Shown here piece by piece: positions 41,449-64,000 of a stretch of DNA of 64,000 nt (within the stretch, counting starts at the first letter, position 1; every line of letters begins with the position of its first letter). The stretch spans positions 17,256,165 to 17,320,164 of the forward strand of contig CM022678.1 of NCBI GenBank assembly GCA_012295275.1, given 5' to 3'. Position numbers and translations under genes: made by a program. Source of the DNA: Chrysomallon squamiferum. Taxonomy: Eukaryota > Mollusca > Gastropoda > Neomphalida > Peltospiridae. Under the pieces are notes generated by a model. It saw only the letters and a list, made by a program, of their open reading frames with translations, had not been told where the DNA came from and ran no database searches.

Positions 41449-42211
41449 GAGATGTACCTCGACTTACGAGGGCCCCAACTTACGCGTTTCTCGATATAAG
41501 AGCTCTCACTTCGTCCATTTTTTGCTTTGAGTTGGAAGCCAAAATCCGATTTATGAGCAAGCTTTAGAAACAACGCCGTTAGTTGGCGTAACGAACAACA
41601 CAACATCCGGCCAGCATCCCCTCTCTCACTCGTTTACCTCACGTGGTTACCTGACCGTGGAAGCATCTCTGTTGCGCTGTGTTCGCGTTTTGTAAAGTAT
41701 TTTGCTAAATTTCTGTTTTCCTGACCACGGATCGTAAGAAATTGAGTGCAAAGGACAGTGCTGAGATGAAGAAGCGGATGATGTCCATTGAATTAAAGCA
41801 TGAAATCATAGAGATATATGAGCGAGGTGTGCATGTAGTCGATTTCGCTAGGCAGTAGTAACGTGGTACCATACTAAAGCAGAAGCAGTGTATAAAGAAT
41901 GTAAGTCCAGCCAAAGGCGTTAAAATACTTTTGTCTGATCTCCAAGATAAATAAACTTTACAAAACCAATTTCTTTCTTTACGTTCTCTTTTATTTTGTT
42001 TTTATGAAATATTTGTCATTTATAAATACATGAACTAAAAACAGTTATAAAAAAAAAAAAAAAAAAAAAAAATGGGATGGTTTTGGAGTGCTGGATCGGA
42101 TTAATGGTATTTTAATTAATTTCAGTTGGGAAAATTTATTTGATATACGATCAAATTGAGTTACGAGCTGGTTCACGGAACGAATTAAACTCGTAAATCA
42201 ACATACCATTG
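41449..42211 (+). mobile_element. Second Tigger/pogo-type element
   Basis: Same element at the orthologous position to 3268-4007, with the terminal sequence slightly decayed (left end gagatgtacctcg, right end ccattg, right flank CA instead of TA). It carries the same internal HTH-like frame (around 41725-41860, start codon lost) and an A-run near 42052-42071. It was inserted before the segmental duplication. Confidence 0.75.
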
Positions 42212-42213
42212 CA

Positions 42214-42517
42214 TTTCCTGTGGGTACGACATCTATTCTAAATATAGACAAGCGTCAGTGTAAAATATATTTGTAACATGTCTATTTTTAGAACTTACCT
42301 ATTCCCGTGACCTACAAGGAAACTGAAACTCTAGATAAGTCCGAAGCGGCTATGAAGGCTAGGACGTTCTAGAATATTAGTATTTTTTGTTTCTTCTTCT
42401 ATTTTCTACGTCTTAACATGTTAAGATAGTGTGTTACGTACAGAAAAACAGATACTGGAAACTCGAATAACGTTCTCGCTCACGAATTTACAGGAACATT
42501 GAGATACCCGATTCGTA
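42214..42517 (+). promoter_or_regulatory. Conserved 5' region of G4
   Basis: Same block series as for G1 (tctattctaaatatag, acctacaaggaaac, gttaagatagtgtgttacg, acgaatttacaggaacattg). Confidence 0.6.
42319..42330 (+). promoter_or_regulatory. ISRE/IRF-type motif upstream of G4
   Basis: gaaactgaaact lies 199 bp before the G4 start used here. Confidence 0.5.
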
Positions 42518-55640
<13,123 letters not shown>

Positions 55641-55859
55641 CTGCATCACTTTTGTAAATAAATTGAAAATGGTAAAAAGAAAAAAACTGTGTATATGTAT
55701 ATATGTCTGTATACATAATATTTTCATGCATGCATTATATATGTATGTATGTATGTATGCATGTATGTGTGTATGTATGCATGTAAGTATGTATGTGTTT
55801 ATATATGTATGTATATATGTATGCATGTCTCAATAAATGTATATTCGTACTTACACAGA

Positions 55860-56110
55860 GCGAAAGTATTTCCAGTGTATTACTATCTATATTCTAAATA
55901 TAGACAGGTGTCACTGTAAAATATGAAACAGTGTTTATTTTTATTCGATGACCTACAAGGAAACTGAAACTGCAAGTTGAACCGAGGAGACCATAAACCA
56001 CAGCTCATTGCAGAATATTATTATTTTGTTGTTACTTTCTTCTTCGTCTAACGTAGTTAATTTGTTAAGATAGTGTGTTACGTATAGAAGAACATATACT
56101 GTAACATTTA
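55860..56110 (+). promoter_or_regulatory. Distal relic of the conserved 5' region, upstream of G5
   Basis: Carries the same blocks as the promoter regions (ctaaatatagacaggtgtc, acctacaaggaaactgaaac, gttaagatagtgtgttacg) and a complete gaaactgaaact at 55960-55971, but no signal-peptide exon follows directly. Confidence 0.5.
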
Positions 56111-56339
56111 TAACGGAAGGTTTTACTTCCAAATTATATTTGTAAGTTCGTTACAATTCATTATTTATAATTCATTAATTTAAAGTATCAAATACATTAT
56201 ATGAGGTATACAGTATAGTCTTTATACCTAATAGTCGTTTTCATAATTATCACTGCTATTATGTCCTTTTAAAAATGTAAGTGTGTGTGTATATTAATAT
56301 ATATATGTGTGTATCAATACATATACATTCGTACGTACA

Positions 56340-56646
56340 TGCAAAGGAAATATTTCCTGTGTACTACGATTTCTATTCTAAATATAGACACACGTCATTG
56401 TGAAACTATTTATTTTTATACCATGACCTACAAGGAAATACTAACTATAGATAGGGAGAAAGAGACCACAAACGACAGGACATTGTAGACTATTAGTAGT
56501 TTTATTTCTTCTTTCTTTAGTATTTAAAATATTAAGGTAGTGTGTTATGTATAGAAGAACAGATACTGGAAACTGGAACTTTCTCGCTCACGAATTTACA
56601 AGAACAATGAGATACCAGATTCAAGCTGACGGAAGTTGAATTAAAA
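56340..56646 (+). promoter_or_regulatory. Conserved 5' region of G5
   Basis: Proximal copy just before the G5 ATG. It keeps the uninterrupted aaaggaaatatttcc that the Tigger element splits in G1 and G4. Its ISRE-like motif is decayed (ggaaatactaact), leaving only the distal one intact. Confidence 0.55.
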
Positions 56647-59600
56647 ATGTCCCCGGTAATAATTCTACTGTTTGTTTTAACGCAGACAGGTAAGTGTATT
56701 TGAATTCTTTAAAAATATGTATTTGAATCTGTGAGCTGCATTTGTGTCTGAGATTGTATGTGTGGAATCGAGTGCTTGTTTTTGTTTAGTTTTTTTGGTC
56801 TTAAATATGTAAGAAACATTTAAATGTTTAGGCCAAATAAAATAAATTACTTCATTTCTTTGTTTCATCCCAGACAGGTAAGGGTGTTCGAATTGTTTAA
56901 ATATGTATTTGAAACTCTGTGCTTCATTTTTGTTTGAGGTTTGTATGTGAGAACGCGCGTGCGTGAGTTTCTGCCTTAAATATGGTAGAAAAAGTTAAAT
57001 GTTTAGGCCACATAAAATAACTTAACTGTTTTCTATTGTGTTCAAAATAACCAGACAATATAATGAGAAAGAGTGCACATTAAAACACAGGATTCAGAAA
57101 ATTAAACTGTAAATTTAGTAGTTAAGTATAAATAAATGAAATATAATTAAATATAATATAAATGAAATTATAGGCTCATCAGAGACTTCGATATGAAAAT
57201 GAATGTAGCCGTATAATTTATGTGTAGTGTTTTGTGTTCCTAAATTAAATAATTTGCCTTTATTCCTTTTCCTTCAAATAAATTTATATATAGATATTGT
57301 ATATATATTTGAACTTTTGTAGAGCTTCTTAACTATTTCCGAACAACAAACTATTTTCATAAATATATCATTAGACAGAGAAAAATTTTATATACAGTAA
57401 AACACTGTGAAATTGAAGCTTACAGCAACTACACGTCCAAACTCTCTGAGAGAGACATCAGCCATGGAATCCGGTGTACCAGCCTCGAAACATTCCCCCT
57501 CACCCAGAGTTTATCACTAAATAGAATTTAAAGCATACAATCATAAAATGAATTCCATTCATGCAAAATGTAAGTTCTCTAATTACAATGAAGGTTGCGT
57601 TAAGAATAGAGATTCGGGAGTTTTTAGTTACCAACTTAAGAACAACAATTTCTGAGGTACGTGAAGACGTTAGTTTTGGAGATTACTACAGATTTTAGAA
57701 CACAGTCTTTTTTGTGTACATTTTATTGTACACATAATGTGTAAACTTGGTCATTTGTACAATAATCCTTCCTAAATGCTGGTAGAATTTCAAATAGTGT
57801 ATCATTTCAAGATACAGTTTTAATCTATTGTTTAAAACATTAGTAAAAATATATGTAATAGGTCTATAATTTCCTCCCGCCCCCGCCAATTTAATCGTAA
57901 TAAACAACATTGAATAGAGTTAAAAATACGTATTACGGTATTCATGACCTGATCACGAGTGAAGGAAATATTTCCGGCGTGACACGAGATATATTCTAAA
58001 TATAGACATGTGTCATTGTAAAAATACGAAAAACATGTTTAATATGATCTATTCCCCATCGTCTACCAGGGAACTGAAAGTATAGATGTGGGCCGAAGTG
58101 TCATAAACGATATTCGAAAAGTTTTTGTCTAAAGTATTTAACATGTTAAGGTAGTGTGTTACGTATAGAATAACAGATAGTGGAAAATGGAACTACTTTT
58201 CCACTCACTAATTTACAAGAACATTGAGATACACGATTCACGCGGACGGAAGTTATGGAAATCAAATCAAGTTTCAGAAAGCAGATCTTTTCTGTGTACA
58301 CTGTATAAAAAATATACATTATAATCGCCATTTAAGGTGTAAACTTGGTCATTTGTACAATAATCTGTCCTAAATCCTGCTTGAATTACAAGTAGTGTGT
58401 ATAATACAATTTTAATGTGTTATTTTTACATAGTAGTAAAAATAGATGGAATTTGTCGATAATTTTCCCCATCCCACATCCAATTTATTCTTTATTCAGA
58501 ACATTGAGTACAGTATAAAAATATCTGGGAGCTCTCTTTGTTTCTGTAGCTGTGGCGTTATTACGTATCCTTTTGCTCAAAAGCAGAGGTCGTTTAACTT
58601 GTCGGTAGGGCCCATGAGTAGGCGTTTCACTGGTATGGCGCATTGACTTCTTTATGAAAATCGTTTTTACTTTTTTTCTTTTTCTTTTCTTCTAAATTTG
58701 AACGACTGCTCTCAGAAAACTTGAGTGTTTATACCTGTTTTAATTATTTAACAGCAAAGTGAAAAAATAGAAATCTCAAAATTTTGGAAATCTTTTAACT
58801 CCTTTTCTATTGACATGCTACGATGACCGATTGTTTGTATAGCGTGAAACCAATTAATAACGGCTTTTGTGTTCTGCCAGTAGAGCGACACAATGCTGGA
58901 AGTCTCCATTTCCAAAGCGCACAGATGCGAGAAGGATTTCGGGAACACATTCTTCCTCATACGAGAAACTGTTACATTTCAAAGCATTAAAATTTGGTGA
59001 GGCCGTAAGCTGTATCCGGGACTGGCAGTGTGTCGAGCTTAAATAAATGTTCTTATTTGACATCTGTAACATTTTAGTAATAGCACAACTAGCTATCAAC
59101 AATAACTGACATTTTCCTAAAATTAATAGCGTCGTTTCTGTTCTCCATTACAGAGATAGAACGGAACAAGTCTCTGTTTTAAGTACGCGCGCTGTTTCAG
59201 AAGCGAGAGCGATTTTCGGCAACACCTTGTTACGTCATATTGAGGAACTGTTGAATTTTTCATCATTGAATTTTGATGAATAATAATTTAAACTCATATT
59301 TAAATTTTAATAAATGTTGTTTAAATTTAAAGCGTTAATTCTTAAATTATTGTGTGTTTGATGAACGTTGCAAAAGTTGCTGATACCTGAACAATGCATA
59401 CAGACCAATGTTCTAGAGATTCTGTCTCAGCAGAAAGACAAAGATATCAGCCTGCTACATACGTGATGTGGGTGTCACAAAATAACAACAACAAGAAGAA
59501 CAACACTAACAAAAAATAAAGTTTAAAAATAAGAATAGAAACAATAATAAGAAACAAATAAATAAATAAATTAACAAATAATAAATAAATAAAATTACTC

Positions 59601-59893
59601 AGGAAATAGTTTTGTAATCAAAACAATGTACTTATGTATGTAAATATGTATGTAAATATGTATGTATGTATGCATGTATGTAATTATGTATGTATTTATG
59701 TATGTATATGTATATGTATTTCTGCATATATATTGTTTTATATGATGAATAGTGTATGATATAAAGCTTTTTTCAACTTGTTCAGTTTCAGGTAAGAATT
59801 TCACATCTGAAGTGAAATCAAAGTTATATTCAACAGAAAACAGCACGACGGAAACAAAAATGGATTGTATGAAGACTTGTGAAGTTTGTACAG
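56647..59893 (+). CDS. G5: receptor gene, exons 1-2 only before gap (partial)
   Basis: Exon 1 (56647-56689) reads MSPVIILLFVLTQT with donor acag|gtaagt. Exon 2 (59792-59893) is the homologue of the ShKT exon with 34 codons. The EGF, membrane and PTP exons would lie to the right, where the sequence enters a 200-N gap and then an inverted copy of upstream sequence. Whether G5 is complete cannot be told. Exon 2 has lost the first three cysteines but kept the last three, so the domain is unlikely to fold as in the other copies. Confidence 0.6.
56690..59791 (+). other. G5 intron 1, with relic exon-1 fragment and relic promoter
   Basis: At about 56862-56890 a second short copy of the end of exon 1 (tttcatcccagacaggtaag) remains from a local duplication. 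At about 57950-58270 a decayed second promoter copy lies (gtgaaggaaatatttccgg, ctaaatatag, gttaaggtagtgtgttacg). The block at about 58525-58650 is shared with other introns 1. TATG-rich sequence at about 59630-59730. Confidence 0.55.
59792..59893 (+). CDS. G5 exon 2: half-degenerate ShKT exon
   Basis: Phase and length are conserved. The first three cysteines are replaced (FTS, LYS and NST) while MDCMKTCEVC keeps the last three. The exon has new NST glycosylation potential. Confidence 0.6.
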
Positions 59894-59914
59894 GTAATTT
59901 CAAGAGGAATGTGA

Positions 59915-60345
59915 TAGATACTCAGAATAGTTGATATGCTAAGTAAGGATACGTACACAGGATAGTGGGTATGTTAAGAAACGAAACATCCACTGCATAG
60001 TTGGTATGTTAAGTAAGGATAGATAGGCAGGATAGTTGGTAAGTTAAGGAAGGACAAATGCACAGGATAGTTGGTACGTTAAGTAAGGACAGATAAACAG
60101 GATACTTGGTGTGTTAAGTAAGATTAGATATAGGATATTTGGTAAGCTAAGCAACAGTAGATACACAGGATAGTTGATAGAAGTAAGGATAAACATACAG
60201 AAGAGTTGGTATGTTGAGAAAGGAATCATACACAGGGTAGTTGGTATGTTAAGCAAGGGTAAATAAACAGGATAGATAAATACAGAGGATAGTTCGTATG
60301 TTCAGCAAAGTTAGACAGATAATAGCTGCTGTGTTTAATATGGAT
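59915..60345. repeat. Intron 2 minisatellite (G5)
   Basis: The clearest copy: units of about 35 bp around acacaggatagttggtatgt and taagtaaggata. Confidence 0.8.
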
Positions 60346-60413
60346 AGATACGCAGCATCCTTGGTACTTAAAACACGAGGTTTCATGAAGACAGGATACC
60401 ACAGTAGTAGAAT

Positions 60414-60613
60414 NNNNNNNNNNNNNNNNNNNNNNNNNNNNNNNNNNNNNNNNNNNNNNNNNNNNNNNNNNNNNNNNNNNNNNNNNNNNNNNNNNNNNNN
60501 NNNNNNNNNNNNNNNNNNNNNNNNNNNNNNNNNNNNNNNNNNNNNNNNNNNNNNNNNNNNNNNNNNNNNNNNNNNNNNNNNNNNNNNNNNNNNNNNNNNN
60601 NNNNNNNNNNNNN
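60414..60613. other. Assembly gap, exactly 200 N
   Basis: A round-number placeholder, so the true distance is unknown. The ORFs reported across it are meaningless. Confidence 0.98.
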
Positions 60614-61701
60614 AAATATTTCCTTCTCAGTCAGGTCATGAATACCGTAATACGTATTTTTAACTCTATTCAATGTTGTTTATTACGATTAAATTGGCGG
60701 GGGCGGGAGGAAATTATAGACCTATTACATATATTTTTACTAATGTTTTAAACAATAGATTAAAACTGTATCTTGAAATGATACACTATTTGAAATTCTA
60801 CCAGCATTTAGGAACGATTATTGTACAAATGTCCAAGTTTACACATTATGTGTACAATAAAATGTGCACAAAAAAAATCTGTGTTCTAAAATCTGTAGTA
60901 ATCTCCAAAACTAACGTCTTCACGTACCTCAGAAATTGTTGTCCTTAAGTTGGTAACTAAAAACTCCCGAATCTCTATTCTTAACGCAACCTTCATTGTA
61001 ATTAACGAACATACATTTTGCATGAATGGACTACATTTTATGATTGTATGCTTTAAATTCTATTTAGTGATAAACTCTGGGTGAGGGGGAATGTTTTGAG
61101 GCTGGTACACCGGATTCCATGGCTGACGTCTCTCTCAGAGTGTTTGGACGTGTAGTTGCTGTAAGCTTCAATTTCACAGTGTTTTACTGTATATAAAATT
61201 TTCTCTTTCTAATGATATATTTATGAAAATAGTTTGTTGCTCGGAAATAGTGAAGAAGCTCTACAAAAGTTCATATATATATACAATATCTATATATAAA
61301 TTTATTTGAAGAAAAATGAATAAAGGCAGATTATTTAATTTACGAACACAAAACACTACAAATAAATTATACGGCTACATTCATTTTCATATCGAAGTCT
61401 CTGATGAGCCTATAATTTCATTTATATTATATTTAATTATATTTCATTTATTTATACTTAACTACTAAATTTACAGTTTAATTTTCTGAATCCTGTGTTT
61501 TCATGTGCACTCTTTCTCATTATATTGTCTGGTTATTTTGAACACAATAGAAAACAGTTAAGTTATTTTATGTGGCCTAAACATTTAACTGTTTCTAACA
61601 TATTTAAGGCACAAAATCAAGCACGCGCATACTCACATACAAACCTCAAACAAAAATGAAGCACAGAGTTTCAAATACATATTAAAACAATTCGAACACC
61701 C

Positions 61702-61755
61702 TTACTGTCTCAGATAAAACAAACAGTAGAATTATCACCGGAGTTATTTTTAACA
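61702..61755 (-). pseudogene. Relic second exon 1 on the minus strand
   Basis: Reverse complement has tccggtgataattctactgt then ttgttttatctgagacagtaag: a decayed signal-peptide exon with ATG changed to ATA and the donor damaged. It lies about 180 bp 3' of the intact exon. G5 retains only the last third of this copy. Confidence 0.55.
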
Positions 61756-61881
61756 CAAAGAAATGAAGTAATTTATTTTATTTGGCCTAAACATTTAAAT
61801 GTTTCTTACACACATACAAGTCTCAGACAAAATAGAGTACACAGACTCAGACACATTTTTAAAGAATTCAAATACACTTAC

Positions 61882-61924
61882 CTGTCTGCGTTAAAATAAA
61901 CAGAAGAACTATTACCGGGGACAT
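61882..61924 (-). CDS. Minus-strand exon 1 of a further copy (G6)
   Basis: Reverse strand reads MSPVIVLLFILTQT with ATG at 61924-61922 and an intact donor (acag|gtaagt). Three base differences from G5 exon 1. Its remaining exons would lie towards or beyond the gap. Confidence 0.55.
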
Positions 61925-63962
61925 TTTTAGTTCAACTTCCGTCAGCTTGAATCGGGTATCTCAATGTTCTTGCAAATTCGTGAACGAGAAAGTTCCAGTT
62001 TCCAGTATCTGTTCTTCTATACATAACACACTACCTTAATATTTTAATACTTTAGAAGAAAGAAGAAATAAAACTACTAATAGTCTACAATGTCCTGTCG
62101 TTTGTGGTCTCTTCGGCCCTGTGTATAGTTACAATTTCCTTGTAGGTCATGGTATAAAAATAAACAGTTTCACAATGACGTGTGTCTATATTTAGAATAG
62201 AAATCGTAGTACACTGGAAATACTTCCTTTGCATGTACGTACGAATGTATATGTATTGATACACACATATATATATATACATACATACACACATACATGA
62301 TCAAAAGGACATAATAGCAGTGATAATTATGAAAACGACTATTAGGTACAAAGACTATACCATATACCTCATATAAATTTTTGATAACGTAAATTAATGA
62401 ATTATAAATAAATAATTGCAACCATCTTGAAACTGTAATTTGGAAGTAAAACCTGCCGTTTTAAACGTAACAGTATCAGTTCTTCTATACGTAACACACT
62501 ATCTTAACAAATTAACTACATTAGACGAAGAAGAAAGTAACAATAAAATACTAATATTCTGTAATGAACTGTGGTTTATGGTCTCCTCGGTCCTACATAC
62601 AGTTTAGTTTCCTTGTAGGTCATCGAATAAAAATGAACACTGTTTCATATTTTACAGTGACACCTGTCTGTATTTAGAATATAGATAGTAATAAATTTGA
62701 AATACTTTCGCTCTATGTAAGTACGAATATACATTTATTGAGACATACATTCATATATACATACATATATAAACACATACATACTTACATGCATACATAC
62801 ACACATACATGCATACATACATACATACATATATAATGCATGCATGAAAATATAATGCATACAGACATATATACATATACACAGTTTTTTCTTTTTACCA
62901 TTTTCAATTTATTTACAAAAGTGATGCAGTGAAAATAATATGACTTTTATATATGAAAAGAAATAAAACCCACCTTTTAAATGTTACAGGTATTTGTTCT
63001 TCTAATAGCTCAGACAGTGGACATGAATTTGAGTGTTTAATCTAGCTGTCGTTGTACATTACAGTAAATAAGGCTACCGACTAATCAAGTTGAAAAAATT
63101 GGCCTACACATCGCTATGTATCCGGCATGGTTAGGTGGAGAGAGCCAGCTATCCTTATATGACCCATATAACCACTTTATCACCTCAGACAAGTATGTTA
63201 TTCTTTAATCTAATTTATTTTTTATAATTAAAACAAAAATTCCATGAATATTTTTACACTAAAAATACTGATTTTTCTCTCTGCTGCTGAGCTAGGTGAG
63301 GCAGTCAGGTATATTTATGTATAATAGCAATGGACAAAACCCATTTAAATGATTTTGGAATGTAAAGGGTTTTTCTGTTTTCTTTAATTAAGTAATTATT
63401 TATTTATTTTCATTATCAGCAGCAGAATGTTATTTATTTAATTTTTTATATATTTGTTTAATACATTTAATTTCCTTAAATATTTTATGCATTTATATAC
63501 ATTTTTTATAAATATATAATTCTTTTTTTCTGAATGAATATTTTTTTTAAGAATATTTAGTAATTAGTGCAATTCAATAAATAAAATAAATTAACATTCA
63601 ATGAAAAAAAATAAAATAAAATAAAACAAAACTCGTTAAAATAAAAGAAAATAAAAGAAAATAATAAAATTAATAAATGGAATCAAATTAAATCAAAGGA
63701 AAGAATAACTGTATTAAAAATAAAATGAAATAAATGGAAATGAAGGAAACTTAAATTAAATCAATGAAATTAAAGTAAAGTAAAGTAAATCATGTATATA
63801 TTTATCTGTATATTAATATTTTGTGATCAGTACAATGTCTGGGTATAATGTGTTTCTACTATATTAACTTTTTGTGTTATGTGCTCAGTAAAGATCTAAT
63901 TTCACTGCACTCTTTTCTGCTGTTGTAATGTTAAACAATTGTGCATATGCAGGCACGCAGAC

Positions 63963-63964
<2 letters not shown>

Positions 63965-64000
<36 letters not shown>
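63965..64000. repeat. (GA)n at window end
   Basis: Start of the inverted partner of the (CT)n at 54452-54610; runs off the window. Confidence 0.95.

Larger units (their letters stand above)
60614..63964 (-). repeat. Right arm of the inverted duplication
   Basis: Reverse complement of 54611-57973, starting directly at the gap edge (60614 pairs with about 57973). Contains the inverted promoter relics, exon 1, the shared intergenic repeat (about 62990-63200) and the G4-type tail block (about 63780-63960). Confidence 0.85.

Noticed and set aside
57695-57910. ORF beginning MLFITIKLAGAGGNYRP, repeated at 60673-60948
   Set aside because: Occurs twice only because the segment is inverted and duplicated. 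It lies in intron 1 on the opposite strand, and the ends of the two frames differ. No recognisable domain.
59915-60345. CRISPR-like look of regularly spaced repeats in intron 2
   Set aside because: Units are head-to-tail diverged minisatellite repeats without unique spacers, in a eukaryotic intron.
60298-60673. ORFs across the N block
   Set aside because: Unknown bases; not interpretable.

Overview
The window is eukaryotic and most likely from a cephalopod mollusc (octopus-like). It is AT-rich, has many short exons with canonical GT/AG borders, and is packed with (TC)n, (TA)n, (ATT)n and (TATG)n microsatellites. It carries Tigger/pogo and KRBA2-like transposon remains. No prokaryotic operon or RNA gene was seen. 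The taxon is an inference from texture and gene content.

Almost everything here belongs to one tandem array of paralogous receptor genes on the + strand, called G0 to G5 from left to right. The complete gene has 13 coding exons: (1) a signal-peptide exon; (2) a six-cysteine ShKT-like exon; (3) one long exon with roughly 9 to 13 MEGF/SREC-type EGF modules; (4) a transmembrane exon; (5) a polybasic juxtamembrane exon; (6) an acidic cytoplasmic-linker exon; (7-13) one protein tyrosine phosphatase (PTP) domain. Layout: G0 last exon only (162-239); G1 4347-15285; G2 17964-23667; G3 26053-39187; G4 42518-53361; G5 exons 1-2 (56647-59893), then a 200-N gap at 60414-60613. Sequence right of the gap (60614-64000) is an inverted copy of about 54.45-57.97 kb and holds a minus-strand copy of exon 1. 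The G0 tail to G1 stretch is duplicated as the G3 tail to G4, about 38 kb apart.

The ectodomain exons are open in all four full loci (350-462 codons in exon 3). The cytoplasmic side differs in every copy. G1 has a -1 shift in exon 5. G2 lost its whole PTP domain and ends in a short tail, so it looks like a membrane decoy of 540 residues. G3 has a +1 shift in PTP exon 9 and an HCSDG P-loop like that of inactive IA-2/PTPRN. G4 has a +1 shift in exon 6. In G1 and G4 a nearby alternative AG acceptor in exon 6 would restore the frame. The WPD loop is WMD or WRD in all copies that have it. Each intact promoter region carries an IRF/ISRE-type motif (GAAANNGAAACT) about 200-235 bp before the start, and the only varying base falls in the N positions.

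Taken together this looks like a fast-evolving family of paired (signalling versus decoy) cell-surface receptors, possibly immune. The ligand, the phosphatase activity and the regulation are inferences. Single-base shifts could be assembly errors, and the inverted segment beside the gap could be a misjoin.
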